The position numbers and the translations under genes were made by a program. A stretch of DNA of 64,000 nt from RGIG6178 sp045612885 (GTDB lineage: Bacteria > Bacillota_I > Bacilli_A > RFN20 > DUOF01). This document shows, one piece after another, positions 39,288 to 48,700 of this stretch. The DNA is taken from contig JAZKZZ010000015.1 in NCBI GenBank assembly GCA_045612885.1, positions 18,257 through 82,256 of the forward strand, given 5' to 3'. Position 1 is the stretch's first letter. Each line of letters starts with the position of its first letter. Below the pieces are notes generated by a model. The model was not told the DNA's origin. It searched no databases and saw nothing but the letters and a program-made list of their open reading frames with translations.

Positions 39288-40361
39288 TTATTTTATTGTA
39301 AAGATTATATTTCTTTCTATTAACTCGTTACTCTTATTGGAAAAGAAAATATCCCGCTTAGCTTCCCTTATCACGATATCTAATATTTCTAAAAAATCAT
39401 ATTTATGATCCCATAAATAAAACGAATATGAACCCGGTATTGCATTTATTTCATTAACATACAATTTATCTTTATACAAATAATCTATCCTTATTACCCC
39501 ACTACCATTAAATTCCTTATATATTCTTTTACTTGTTTCCTCTATTTCATTCTTTAATTTTTCATCTATCTTTTTAGAACTTTTTTTCCTTTTTTTATTA
39601 GCTAATCCTTTCTTTTTATTACCACTCAAATATTTTTCTTCAAAAGTAAATATTTCACTCTTCAATACCTCTTCAATCTTGCTAGTTTCAATAACGCCTC
39701 CATTATTTATCACGGATATATTATATTCACTAGAACCCTCTAAATAATCTTCTACAATAATTTCATCGTCTATCCTAAAAGCATATGAAATAGCCTTTTC
39801 TAATTCAATAAAATTATTAGCAATTGTAATCCCTAAAGACGATCCTAAATTATTAGGCTTAACTATGCATGGAAATGTGAAATCTTCTCCTTTATATTCA
39901 TCACCTCTAGAAATCACTTTATATTTAACATTATTTATCCCTAATCCATCTAACACTTTTTTTGTCATAGCTTTATTTTGAGCCAACGAATAAAAAAGTG
40001 AATTATTTCCTACTATTGGAAATCCCTTAAACTTAAAATAACTTAGTACACTTCCATCTTCACATCCTTTTCCATGAACAATAGGAAAAATTAAATCAAA
40101 ATAAGTCCTAGCTCCCTTTAAATAAAATCCTTTTTGAGTCTTTATAAAGTTAACTTTATTTTTCTTCTTTAAAATTTTCTTTCCTGATTTAAAATAATCC
40201 ACACTCTGCATCTTCTTATCATAATAAAACTCATTATCCTTAGAAATATACACTGGAGTAACATCATACTTAATTTTTAAAGCCTCTATAACCTGAAAAG
40301 CACTTATAATACTTATTTCATGCTCTACACTTTTTCCACCAAACAGTACCACTATATTCAT
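39288..40361 (-). CDS. ddl: D-alanine--D-alanine ligase
   Basis: ATP-grasp enzyme making the D-Ala-D-Ala dipeptide of peptidoglycan. It has 357 residues. Motifs: VLFGGKSVEHEISIISAFQ, the glycine loop KPNNLGSSLGITIA, DEIIVEDYLEGSSEYN, and GVIRIDYLYKD with VNEINAIPGSYSFYLW for metal and substrate. The AAGGGGATG site precedes the start. It is directly upstream of nothing else in its unit but follows the murF-like gene by 13 bases, the next step of the pathway. Vancomycin-type residues cannot be judged by eye. Confidence 0.96.
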   Translation of the reverse strand: MNIVVLFGGKSVEHEISIISAFQVIEALKIKYDVTPVYISKDNEFYYDKKMQSVDYFKSGKKILKKKNKVNFIKTQKGFYLKGARTYFDLIFPIVHGKGCEDGSVLSYFKFKGFPIVGNNSLFYSLAQNKAMTKKVLDGLGINNVKYKVISRGDEYKGEDFTFPCIVKPNNLGSSLGITIANNFIELEKAISYAFRIDDEIIVEDYLEGSSEYNISVINNGGVIETSKIEEVLKSEIFTFEEKYLSGNKKKGLANKKRKKSSKKIDEKLKNEIEETSKRIYKEFNGSGVIRIDYLYKDKLYVNEINAIPGSYSFYLWDHKYDFLEILDIVIREAKRDIFFSNKSNELIERNIIFTIK

Positions 40362-40374
40362 AAAAACATCCCCT

Positions 40375-41853
40375 TTAATTCAAATATATGTCTGGTAAGT
40401 CGTTTTCTATTAACACTATTTTTTCACTCTTTATTTTTTTTATATCCTCCATTGCCTCTTTAAAAGAATCTTTATAACTATACAATTGATAATTTACACT
40501 ATTAAAATACTCTTTTATATGTTTACTGTTTTCACTAATCAAGTAAACATAGTCAACTTTCTTAATTATTTCTTTGGCAATCTCGATGCTTAATTGTTTA
40601 TTATTATCTCCTTGTTCTATTATTCCTGGAGTAACAATTATTTTATATTTTTCTGATAAATTTAAAATTTCTAACGCCTCTTTAAATCCTTTAATATTAC
40701 TATTATAAGAATCATCTAAAACTTCTATATTTTCGATAATTTTAGGTTCAAGTCGATGTTCTATAGGTTTTACATTTTTTATATTTTTTAAAATTTCTTC
40801 TATACTCATATCAAGCGCTAAACACACAGTGATAACACATAAAATATTTTCCACACTATGATATGAAACCAAATTAATACTAACTTTTGAAATATATTTA
40901 TTTTTTATATACAACTCAAATTCACTTTTATTAGAAAAGAGTTTTATATTCTTAGCCATCACATCGCTATTTTCTTTAATTCCATATCTTAAAACATTCT
41001 TATTCCCATAGTCATAATTTCTTAATAAATCATTATCATTATTGATAATACCAATGCCTTTCGAGTCTAAACATTCTATAAGTTTTATCTTTTCTTTTAA
41101 AATGTTATCTTTGTTTTTAAATGACAAAAGATGTTGATTTCCAATTTCAGTTATAACAGCAATATTTGGTTTAACAATATTAATTAACTTATTCATTCCT
41201 CTTTTTCTATCTACACCATATTCACAAATAAAGTAATCATCATATTTATCCACATAATCATTAATACTCTTAGTAATTCCTACCCTATTATTATAGGATT
41301 TTGGAGTTTTAGAAACATTAAATTTATTAATCATCATATCATAAACAATATTCTTAACACTTGTTTTTCCACAACTCCCAGTAATTCCAATAACGAATTT
41401 ATTTTTAATCTTTTTCTTTGCCTTTTTTAAAAACTTTATAAATACTATTTTTTCTATTAAAAGAGATAAACAATGTAATAACAATAAATATAAAAAAGGC
41501 ACAATAAAAACATATTTTAAAACATCACAAACACACATAATAGACAATAATAGAAAATGAATCACTAGCACCCTTTTAATCCTAAAAGTATATTTTAATC
41601 TGATTGTTTGCCTAATTAAATACATTAATAAAGGGATAGTCAACGCTATATATAACAAATTCATTTTAATTACAAAAATTCCCAATAAAAAATATAAAAA
41701 ATAAAGATATTCTTTTTTATTTTTCTTTAGATGATAAATATATTTATTAAATTCGTAATGATAAATCTGAATTATTGTATATTCTTTTAGAACCACAAAA
41801 GTAATAGTTAACATAAATAAAGCATTAGAGATAATATTCACGTTTCTTTTCAT
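40375..41853 (-). CDS. murF: MurF-like Mur ligase with N-terminal membrane domain
   Basis: Adds D-Ala-D-Ala to UDP-MurNAc-tripeptide, judged from the Mur-ligase P-loop VIGITGSCGKTSVKN (about residue 157), the YNNRVGITKSI loop, EYGVDRKRGMN and the C-terminal domain with EHRLEPK and DDSYNSNIKG. The first 140 or so residues hold four or five hydrophobic helices, so the ligase is membrane-bound. Neighbour ddl makes its substrate. Start is uncertain: the ATG at 41853 is only one base after AAGGAG; a GTG four codons on is the alternative. It overlaps the hydrolase gene. Confidence 0.85.
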   Translation of the reverse strand: MKRNVNIISNALFMLTITFVVLKEYTIIQIYHYEFNKYIYHLKKNKKEYLYFLYFLLGIFVIKMNLLYIALTIPLLMYLIRQTIRLKYTFRIKRVLVIHFLLLSIMCVCDVLKYVFIVPFLYLLLLHCLSLLIEKIVFIKFLKKAKKKIKNKFVIGITGSCGKTSVKNIVYDMMINKFNVSKTPKSYNNRVGITKSINDYVDKYDDYFICEYGVDRKRGMNKLINIVKPNIAVITEIGNQHLLSFKNKDNILKEKIKLIECLDSKGIGIINNDNDLLRNYDYGNKNVLRYGIKENSDVMAKNIKLFSNKSEFELYIKNKYISKVSINLVSYHSVENILCVITVCLALDMSIEEILKNIKNVKPIEHRLEPKIIENIEVLDDSYNSNIKGFKEALEILNLSEKYKIIVTPGIIEQGDNNKQLSIEIAKEIIKKVDYVYLISENSKHIKEYFNSVNYQLYSYKDSFKEAMEDIKKIKSEKIVLIENDLPDIYLN

Positions 41854-42544
41854 TCTCCTTTATGAAATTATTTATTTCCATAGAAACAATATTTCTATTA
41901 TCTAAATATGCAAAATGATCTCCTTTAATAACTCTTAAACGGCTTTTTCTAACTTTTTTATTTATCCTTTTTGCTTTCTTATACTCCACTTTACAATCTT
42001 CTTTTGAATATATTAGTAATAATGGAATCTTAATTTCTTTTAATCTTTTATTATAATGGGTATTTACTACACTAATAAAGAATCCCTTCATTTCATCTTT
42101 AGTATTTTTATAATCATTACTTCCCATATAATTTTTAATTCTTAATAATTTTTTCAATTTATACAAATAAACTTTAAAATAATATTTTAATCCCCTTTTA
42201 GGTTTTAATAATGGTGAAGCAATCAATGTAATTCCTTTAATTTTCCCATATTTCAAATAATAATGTACGCCTACTTTTCCTCCAAAAGAATGTCCTATTA
42301 CATATTTAGGTGTTAAATGTAATTTAAATAGTAAAAAATCATGTATTCTAGTACAATATTCATCTATATTTTTCTCATTATTATATTCGCTATTGCCAAA
42401 TCCCGGCATATCTATGAAAACACACTTATATTTTTTAAAAAGATTCTCACTTATAGGATACATCATCTCTTTATTTTGTCCCCAACCATGCAAAAATAAA
42501 ATTACAGGTCCTTCTCCTAAAATAAAATAATCTAGTTCAGGCAA
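41825..42544 (-). CDS. alpha/beta hydrolase
   Basis: Serine hydrolase of about 239 residues: oxyanion loop LFLHGWGQNKEMM, nucleophile elbow GHSFGGKVGVHYYL, Asp in YSKEDCKVEY and His in IKGDHFAYLDN. No lid domain or signal peptide. It overlaps the murF-like gene by 29 bases and shares the unit with ddl, so a role in envelope precursor handling is plausible but not shown. The TTG at 42544, six bases after GAGGTG, is preferred over a GTG at 42553 inside that site. Confidence 0.85.
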   Translation of the reverse strand: MPELDYFILGEGPVILFLHGWGQNKEMMYPISENLFKKYKCVFIDMPGFGNSEYNNEKNIDEYCTRIHDFLLFKLHLTPKYVIGHSFGGKVGVHYYLKYGKIKGITLIASPLLKPKRGLKYYFKVYLYKLKKLLRIKNYMGSNDYKNTKDEMKGFFISVVNTHYNKRLKEIKIPLLLIYSKEDCKVEYKKAKRINKKVRKSRLRVIKGDHFAYLDNRNIVSMEINNFIKENEKKREYYL

Positions 42545-42592
42545 ATGAATCACCTCATACTAGATTATGTTATTTATTATATTTTGTGATGA

Positions 42593-43378
42593 TTATAAAC
42601 TTTCTAAATATTCAACTTTATTCTTAGCATTTTCCATAAATCGCATTTTCTCTTCTTTAGTTAAATAGTTATCTAAATAAACATCTTTATTTTTAAATTC
42701 TAGGGCTATATTAAAATTCCTAATAGATTTTTTTAAATCATATTTTGAACTTTCTTTATCCATATAAATTAAGCCTAAACAAATATAAGCTAAATAATTT
42801 TCCTCATCCCATTTTGTAGCATAAATCAAATCTTTTTCTGATTTACTTATCCTATCTTTTACACTCATTCCTATTATCTCACCATTTACAATATATTGAT
42901 AAGACCTCAGTGCTAAAGCGTATGCTTTTAAAGTTCTATTTTTTGTTTGTTTTTCTAAGTAATCAACCCAATCATTTCCATCTTCAATATTAACTGATTT
43001 ATGGCTTCCAGTATGACTATACGCAATATTTGTTTGCCCATAGAGTGCTTGAATGAGTATAATCATAGTTTCGGGATTATTATATGGTCTACTAGATAAT
43101 TCATATAAAATCTCTCTAGCAAACTCTATGTAATCTCTTTTTTTATCTTTAATTATTTCATTATCAAAATCAAAGTTTTTAGCTATTAAAGTAGCAACTT
43201 TTTCGCCATATTTTTCTCTTGCTAGAGAATCTTGTTCTTTTTCGGCAGTGGAAAGCAATTCGTAATTTTCATTAAATTGTTTTAAATATTCAGGTGCTTT
43301 TTTTAATAGATTTTTTTCTATAAATAAATCATCATTAATTTTAGTAACTTTTTTCAATTTGTTTTTTGTATCTATCAC
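42593..43378 (-). CDS. hypothetical TPR-like protein
   Basis: Cytoplasmic protein of about 261 residues, helical throughout. Repeats resembling TPR: TKWDEENYLAYICLGLIYMD followed by YDLKKSIRNFNIALEFKNKD. No enzyme motif. The second of two GTG codons (43378) is 6-7 bases from GAGGTG and is chosen. It is transcribed away from the transglutaminase-like gene across a 136-base AT-rich gap that must hold both promoters. Confidence 0.65.
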   Translation of the reverse strand: MIDTKNKLKKVTKINDDLFIEKNLLKKAPEYLKQFNENYELLSTAEKEQDSLAREKYGEKVATLIAKNFDFDNEIIKDKKRDYIEFAREILYELSSRPYNNPETMIILIQALYGQTNIAYSHTGSHKSVNIEDGNDWVDYLEKQTKNRTLKAYALALRSYQYIVNGEIIGMSVKDRISKSEKDLIYATKWDEENYLAYICLGLIYMDKESSKYDLKKSIRNFNIALEFKNKDVYLDNYLTKEEKMRFMENAKNKVEYLESL

Positions 43379-43514
43379 AAAAATCACCTCATTAAAATTA
43401 GAATATCATAAATTATGCTCCATTTAATCAATATATACGATTTATTTTAAAAATTTAGAAAATACTAAGGACAATTATTTATTATTTTATATAATAAACT
43501 AAGAGGTGTTTTAG

Positions 43515-45266
43515 ATGGAAAAAGTAGTTAATTACACATATTATGCAATATTGCAAGATGATAATAACTTAATTAAAAAAGATAAAATTTTTGTTCAGCA
43601 TAATAATGCAAGATTACTATTTCCAATAAGTTTTGATAAAGAAACATTGGAAAAAAACTACAGCATATATAAAGAGATGCTCGAAGAAGGATTTATACAT
43701 AGTCAAGAAATTAATAAATTATCATTTAACCTGTTAGAAATACATAAAAGTTTAACCTGTGATAATTGGAAAATTTTAATTGATTTTGCAAAAGAACATA
43801 ATATCAATTTTAGAGTCAATATCAAAGAAGAATATACTCCCGAGGAAATGTCTAATTATATCCAATCTTTTATAAAAAAAGAAAATGGCATAGAAACATT
43901 TGTTTTTAAAAGAGAACAATTAGAAAACCCAGAAAATCCATTTCTAGAAGGTATAGAAAATGATGAAAATATTTTTAAAGATTCAAATGTAAATACTTGT
44001 TTTTATATTAACAATGAATTTAGAGATAATTTCAAGTCGCAAATTCATAAATCACTAGAAAGATTTAATGGCCAGATGACATTAAATTTACAAAGTGGTA
44101 AAAGTTTCGATAATGACGCTAAGGAAGAAGTGATTTGGAGGATTAATTACTTAAAAGAAAATTACCCTGATAAAAAAATTGATATCACTTTTTCGACTGC
44201 TAATAGATATTATCTTAAAGAGGAATTCATTAAAATTTTAGAAATCGAAGAATACATCAAAAATAACTATAATCCTGAATATGAGTTGCGATTTACAGGA
44301 AATAATAAATTTTACAATAAAGAACAAATAGTATCCGCTAATAGTAAAATTAATAGAACAGTAGATAAATTAAAACTTTCTAATTTATCACCATACGAAA
44401 AAGTAATGTTTATAACAAAATTATTAAATGAAAAAAAGTATTACAAATGTAAAAGTAATGATTCTCTTTCAAGAGATTTATATAGCATATTAAACACTAG
44501 AAATATTATCTGTACAGGATATGCTTATTTGATGGATGTAATCTTAAATGAATTAAATGATGAAAATATCAAATCTAAAAGTGAAACTATTATTCAAACT
44601 GATTATTTTAACCAAGAAGAATATCATGAAGTCAATTGTGTTTATATAAAAGATGAAAAATATGGCATTGAAGGATATTATAACTTAGATATTAATTTTT
44701 ATGGGGAAAATTATAATCATTTTATGACTCCAGTAACAGATATCGATTCATTGTATGCGTCTCGATATAAATCTGTACTAAAAGCTACAGAAACAACAAG
44801 GGGAAATCTTGGTGATCAAACCATGCCAATTTATCCTAATAATGAAAGCTACTATACTATTTTTACTAAATTAAAAAATAGTAATAATTGGCAAGATAAT
44901 GTATTAAATAGTACAAAACAATTTTTAAGTACCCCTATGGGAAATAAAATAGCAGACAATATGGGAATTACCATCAAAAAAGATTCAGACGCATTAAAAA
45001 TCATTAATGAGATAATAGCTCAATCTCCCCCTATACCTATTGAATGCACACAAAAAGCATTAGAAGTAGTAAGTAAGTCATATTTAGGATTAAACAGTGC
45101 TCAAGCAGCAGAATATTCAAGAAATAAAATCGTAGAAAATATTTTTGATAGTTTGTTTTTACAAGAAAGAAAAAATTGTAAAAATTGTTTTGCTAAACTT
45201 AGTAAAGAAATTGAAGAAGAAAATCTAAATAAAAATAAGGTGTGTCACGATTCTAGACATATTTGA
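43515..45266 (+). CDS. large protein with transglutaminase-like cysteine catalytic domain
   Basis: Cytoplasmic protein of 583 residues, no signal peptide. The C-terminal half (about 290-400) has the transglutaminase/papain-like triad pattern: YEKVMFITKLLNEKKYY, then Cys333 in NIICTGYAYLMDVIL, His371 in EEYHEVNCVYIKD and Asp392 in GYYNLDINF. The N-terminal 280 residues match nothing I recognise. A CKNC pair (about residues 560-563) near the end may bind metal. Such proteins act as peptidases or crosslinkers, mostly uncharacterised. AGAGGTG precedes the ATG. The gene stands alone on the plus strand. Confidence 0.75.
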   Translation: MEKVVNYTYYAILQDDNNLIKKDKIFVQHNNARLLFPISFDKETLEKNYSIYKEMLEEGFIHSQEINKLSFNLLEIHKSLTCDNWKILIDFAKEHNINFRVNIKEEYTPEEMSNYIQSFIKKENGIETFVFKREQLENPENPFLEGIENDENIFKDSNVNTCFYINNEFRDNFKSQIHKSLERFNGQMTLNLQSGKSFDNDAKEEVIWRINYLKENYPDKKIDITFSTANRYYLKEEFIKILEIEEYIKNNYNPEYELRFTGNNKFYNKEQIVSANSKINRTVDKLKLSNLSPYEKVMFITKLLNEKKYYKCKSNDSLSRDLYSILNTRNIICTGYAYLMDVILNELNDENIKSKSETIIQTDYFNQEEYHEVNCVYIKDEKYGIEGYYNLDINFYGENYNHFMTPVTDIDSLYASRYKSVLKATETTRGNLGDQTMPIYPNNESYYTIFTKLKNSNNWQDNVLNSTKQFLSTPMGNKIADNMGITIKKDSDALKIINEIIAQSPPIPIECTQKALEVVSKSYLGLNSAQAAEYSRNKIVENIFDSLFLQERKNCKNCFAKLSKEIEEENLNKNKVCHDSRHI

Positions 45267-45332
45267 ATATAATAACTATTTTATAAACTTTTTTAAGTTT
45301 AATTGATATAATAATAAAAAGGAGTGATGTGA

Positions 45333-45797
45333 GTGGAATCTATTTTAGAAATAATGCCCTGGATTTGGGGAGGCATATTTGTAGTGACTCTTGTTATAGA
45401 ATTTGAAAGTTCTGATTTGGATGCTTTATGGTTTTCAATCGGTGCATTAGTATCGCTTATTGTGGATTTATTCTTCCCTGAATTAGGAATAGTATGGCAA
45501 CTTCTAATATTCATTCTAACAACTGTTTTGTTACTATTCACTTTAGGACGTTGGGCTAAAAAGAAATTTAGGACAGAACATATTTCTACTAACGCGGATG
45601 CTTTAGTAGGTAAAGAAATTCTAATTTTAGAGGATTGTAGTGAATTTGATAAAGGTAGTGGGTCTGTAAATGATGTTGTATGGACAACTATTTGTCAATC
45701 AGGATATTCTTTAAAAAAAGGTGATCATGCAATTATAGTTGCAATTGAAGGTAATAAACTTATAGTAAAAAACAAGGAGGAAGAAAAAAATGTCTAA
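45333..45797 (+). CDS. NfeD-like membrane protein
   Basis: Protein of 154 residues with three membrane helices (ILEIMPWIWGGIFVVTLVIE, LWFSIGALVSLIVDLFF, LLIFILTTVLLLFTL) followed by an OB-fold domain (DALVGKEILILEDCSEF ... KKGDHAIIVAIEGNKLIVK). NfeD proteins partner with SPFH/stomatin proteins in membrane microdomains, and the SPFH gene follows with an 8-base overlap. Starts at GTG, 8 bases after AGGAG. TATAAT at about 45307 may be its -10 box. Confidence 0.9.
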   Translation: MESILEIMPWIWGGIFVVTLVIEFESSDLDALWFSIGALVSLIVDLFFPELGIVWQLLIFILTTVLLLFTLGRWAKKKFRTEHISTNADALVGKEILILEDCSEFDKGSGSVNDVVWTTICQSGYSLKKGDHAIIVAIEGNKLIVKNKEEEKNV

Positions 45798-46710
45798 TGT
45801 TGTTATTTTTATTTTAATAGCACTAGCTATATTTGTACTTATAATTATTTCAAAATCAATTGTTGTCGTTAAACAATCAACAGCTTATGTTATAGAAAGA
45901 TTAGGAGCTTATAATAGAACTTTAGGAGTAGGATTACATGTTATTGTGCCATTCTTTGATAGAATAGCAAATAAAGTAACATTAAAAGAAACAGTAGAGG
46001 ATTTTCCTCCTCAACCAGTTATCACAAAAGATAATGTTACAATGCAAATTGACACTGTTGTATATTTTCAAATAACAGATCCAAAATTATTTGCATATGG
46101 AGTTCATAATCCTATTAATGCATTAGCGAATCTGACTGCTACTACATTAAGAAACATCATTGGTGACTTGGAGTTAGATGAAACTCTAACAAGTAGAGAT
46201 ACTATTAATGGTAAAATGCGTTTAATCCTTGATGAAGCTACTGATCCTTGGGGTATTAAAGTTAATAGAGTGGAAGTTAAAAATATTCTTCCTCCTAGGG
46301 ATATTCAAGATGCTATGGAAAAACAAATGAGAGCAGAAAGAGAAAGAAGAGAAGCTATTCTTAAAGCTGAAGGAGAAAAGAAAGCTGCAATCCTAACAGC
46401 AGAGGGTGAAAAAGAATCAACAATCCTTAGAGCAGAAGCTAAAAAACAAGCTGAAATTGCAGAAGCAGAAGGTAAAGCAGAAGCGCAAAAACTACTTGCA
46501 GATGCTCAAGCATACTCAATAGATGTAATTAATAAAGCTAATCCTAATATGGCTTATGTTACTTTAAAAGGTTATGAGTCTTTGGAAAAAGTTGCTAATG
46601 GACAATCTACAAAGCTTATTATCCCATCTAATTTACAAGAAAGTGCAAGTTTTATCTCTTCATTAGCAGAAGTTGCTACAACAAAAAAAGCTAAAGAAGA
46701 AAAAAAATAA
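45790..46710 (+). CDS. SPFH/Band 7 (stomatin-like) protein
   Basis: Membrane-scaffold protein of 306 residues: one N-terminal helix (VVIFILIALAIFVLIIISKS), an SPFH domain (AYVIERLGAYNRTLGVGLH, TKDNVTMQIDTVVYFQITD, DPWGIKVNRVEVKNILPP) and an Ala/Glu-rich coiled coil with heptad-like AEGEK repeats. Homologues (QmcA/YbbK type) pair with NfeD. AAGGAGGAAG precedes the ATG. A diverged copy of its last 95 residues lies 2 kb downstream at 48700-48983. Confidence 0.95.
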   Translation: MSNVVIFILIALAIFVLIIISKSIVVVKQSTAYVIERLGAYNRTLGVGLHVIVPFFDRIANKVTLKETVEDFPPQPVITKDNVTMQIDTVVYFQITDPKLFAYGVHNPINALANLTATTLRNIIGDLELDETLTSRDTINGKMRLILDEATDPWGIKVNRVEVKNILPPRDIQDAMEKQMRAERERREAILKAEGEKKAAILTAEGEKESTILRAEAKKQAEIAEAEGKAEAQKLLADAQAYSIDVINKANPNMAYVTLKGYESLEKVANGQSTKLIIPSNLQESASFISSLAEVATTKKAKEEKK

Positions 46711-46717
46711 GTAATAA

Positions 46718-46745
46718 AAAACTTAGATAATGTTATCTAAGTTTT
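46718..46745. terminator. bidirectional terminator between SPFH and HEPN-like genes
   Basis: Twelve-base stem aaaacttagata / tatctaagtttt with A and T runs on both sides, placed between the convergent SPFH gene (+) and the gene at 46747 (-). Confidence 0.85.
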
Positions 46746-46746
46746 T

Positions 46747-48036
46747 TTATTTTCTAGAATTAATTGGATCATATTTTATCATATAATCATGTAAGATATT
46801 CATTGTTAAAATATTAATATCTTTTAATGTTAATGTTCCTATATATTCTATGTTTTTTTCTATTTCTTTAATTGATTTATCTTTAGTAGTTTTATCTATT
46901 ATTCCATCATAAAAATTGAATCCGTCTTCATAATTGTAATAGAACCTACCATGCATTATTGAGTTACGCAATTTATTAAAATCTATTTTGCAGTCTTTTA
47001 AATATTCTTTTACACTTTCTGGATCCATATATGTGAAAATACTAAATAAAATATTATTGGCAAGACAGGCTTCAAATCTTGATGGATACCCAAGATAATC
47101 TTGAATAGCTATTATATCTACAGGTTCTTCTTTTTCTATTTTACTATCGAAAACCTTATGCATAAATTCATTTCTAGTGATGTATTTATCTTTTAATATC
47201 GATAAGTAATTTATTGTCATACAACAATCTTTGATGGCGTTATTAGCATTGCATTTAAATGGGAATTTTAGTATAAAGAACGAGGGATCGTAAGGGTGTA
47301 TTCCCATATTTATAGTAGCTTCATCTAATCCATCACTATTTTTAATTATACAATTATATAAGGCTTTCTTTTGAAGTTTATCCATTGGAATATCAACTTT
47401 AGCATTTGGATCAAAAGCATGTATATATTTATGGACATTAAAAGGATTAAGTTTCTTATTCAATACAGCATTACTTAACCTACTTGCATACATACTAATT
47501 CCTAAACTAGGAGGATTAATAGCATTAGTTAGGTATATATTAGCTAGGCTAACCAATTCATCAATATGTATTTTTAACTTGATTTCTTGAGATTTTAATT
47601 TTCTATGAATAATTACATTATCTTTATCATCCCACATCCAATTAGGAACTATATTTCCATCATCATTATGTGCAAAAGATTGTCTTATAATATCAAATAA
47701 TTTTTTAGAATTAATTGTCTTTAAATTGCCATTTACATCAATATTAAATTTTAATTTAGAAAAATCCTTTTTACTCTTCTTTAATGATTCATCAAAATTA
47801 TCATTTACTACCTCATACAAATAGACAAAATATTGCGTTATTAAAGACCTCATAGTCAATCTTTTCATATGAGTTAATAAGCTATAGTGTTGCTCTTTAT
47901 AGTATTTATTTAAACTATCTGGCAAATGATTCATTAACTTAGTATTAGGCACATATTTCCATTCATATAAAGTATGATAAAAAAACAATTGAACTAATAA
48001 AGAATATCTATTTCCTTTCATAACTTCATTACTCAT
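46747..48036 (-). CDS. large protein with two HEPN-type R-x4-H motifs
   Basis: Unknown 429-residue cytoplasmic protein. It has two copies of the HEPN ribonuclease signature, each at the end of a helix: residues 118-123 (IIRQSFAHND) and 357-362 (KLRNSIMHGRF). HEPN domains of this type are metal-independent RNases common in toxin-antitoxin, abortive-infection and other defence systems. The rest is helical, without an NTPase motif. The gene is monocistronic with GGAGTGG before the ATG and sits beside a scar of foreign gene fragments. No antitoxin gene (MNT/nucleotidyltransferase) is adjacent. A dimer-in-one-chain arrangement is inferred. Confidence 0.68.
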   Translation of the reverse strand: MSNEVMKGNRYSLLVQLFFYHTLYEWKYVPNTKLMNHLPDSLNKYYKEQHYSLLTHMKRLTMRSLITQYFVYLYEVVNDNFDESLKKSKKDFSKLKFNIDVNGNLKTINSKKLFDIIRQSFAHNDDGNIVPNWMWDDKDNVIIHRKLKSQEIKLKIHIDELVSLANIYLTNAINPPSLGISMYASRLSNAVLNKKLNPFNVHKYIHAFDPNAKVDIPMDKLQKKALYNCIIKNSDGLDEATINMGIHPYDPSFFILKFPFKCNANNAIKDCCMTINYLSILKDKYITRNEFMHKVFDSKIEKEEPVDIIAIQDYLGYPSRFEACLANNILFSIFTYMDPESVKEYLKDCKIDFNKLRNSIMHGRFYYNYEDGFNFYDGIIDKTTKDKSIKEIEKNIEYIGTLTLKDINILTMNILHDYMIKYDPINSRK

Positions 48037-48200
48037 ATTACCACTCCAACAATATTTTATTAGAGTTAGTTATGAGTGTCAATTATAATATTTTACTCAC
48101 AATAATAGTATCTATGTAGACAACAACATTTTGTATAGATGCAGCAACTAAACAAGCTATTAATCTGTTTGAAAGAAAAGGTGATTATAGTGTTTCGTAC

Positions 48201-48563
48201 TTGAGATATATCATACAAATTGCTCAAGAAAACATAGAGAAAGAGTTCAACTATCCAGTCAGTGAATACTCGGACTGGTATATAGTTAAGTGTAAGATGA
48301 CTGATGAAGAAGCTAGACAGTCAGAGATGGAACACAGAGTATTTCAAATAACAGAGAATAGGAAGATAATCTCACTATTCACTGAAGAATTGAAAAAGAG
48401 AGAAGAGTTAACTATGGATGAAATCTATAATCATCTGAAAGATAAGTATTACTTGTGTGTTAGTAAAGATAAGAGTGAGAGTGACTCATATATGAAAGGT
48501 GTATATGTAGGCGTGGCACTAGCATATCAAGACATATGTCAGTTGCTTAAGATGGAGTTATGA
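48201..48563 (+). CDS. 5'-truncated gene of unknown, probably mobile-element origin
   Basis: The reading frame is open from 48120 (just after a TAG) and is protein-like all the way (CIDAATKQAINLFERKGDY upstream of the first usable start), but has no ATG and no ribosome site; the TTG at 48201 is the first formal start. The 120 residues from there are acidic and helical (MTDEEARQSEMEHRVFQITE) with no family I recognise. The stop overlaps the ATG of the next small gene, a layout common in mobile elements. I think the true 5' end was lost by recombination. Confidence 0.5.
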   Translation: MRYIIQIAQENIEKEFNYPVSEYSDWYIVKCKMTDEEARQSEMEHRVFQITENRKIISLFTEELKKREELTMDEIYNHLKDKYYLCVSKDKSESDSYMKGVYVGVALAYQDICQLLKMEL

Positions 48564-48700
48564 CATACAAGGAACAACTAAATGAGTTCAAGAGTCAAGA
48601 TAGACTAAATCATGTAGAGATAGCAATAGCACTGGAAGTAGAATCATACTTTGAGAATGCAAGTGATGATCAATTTGAATCTATATGCAGTTACATCAAA
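48560..48700 (+). pseudogene. small gene truncated at its 3' end
   Basis: ATG overlaps the upstream stop (ATGA). About 46 residues look genuine (TYKEQLNEFKSQDRLNHVEI, ALEVESYFENASDDQFESI); then, at about 48697-48705, the sequence changes into SPFH-coding DNA in another frame, so the formal end at 48751 is an artefact. Family unknown. Confidence 0.5.
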
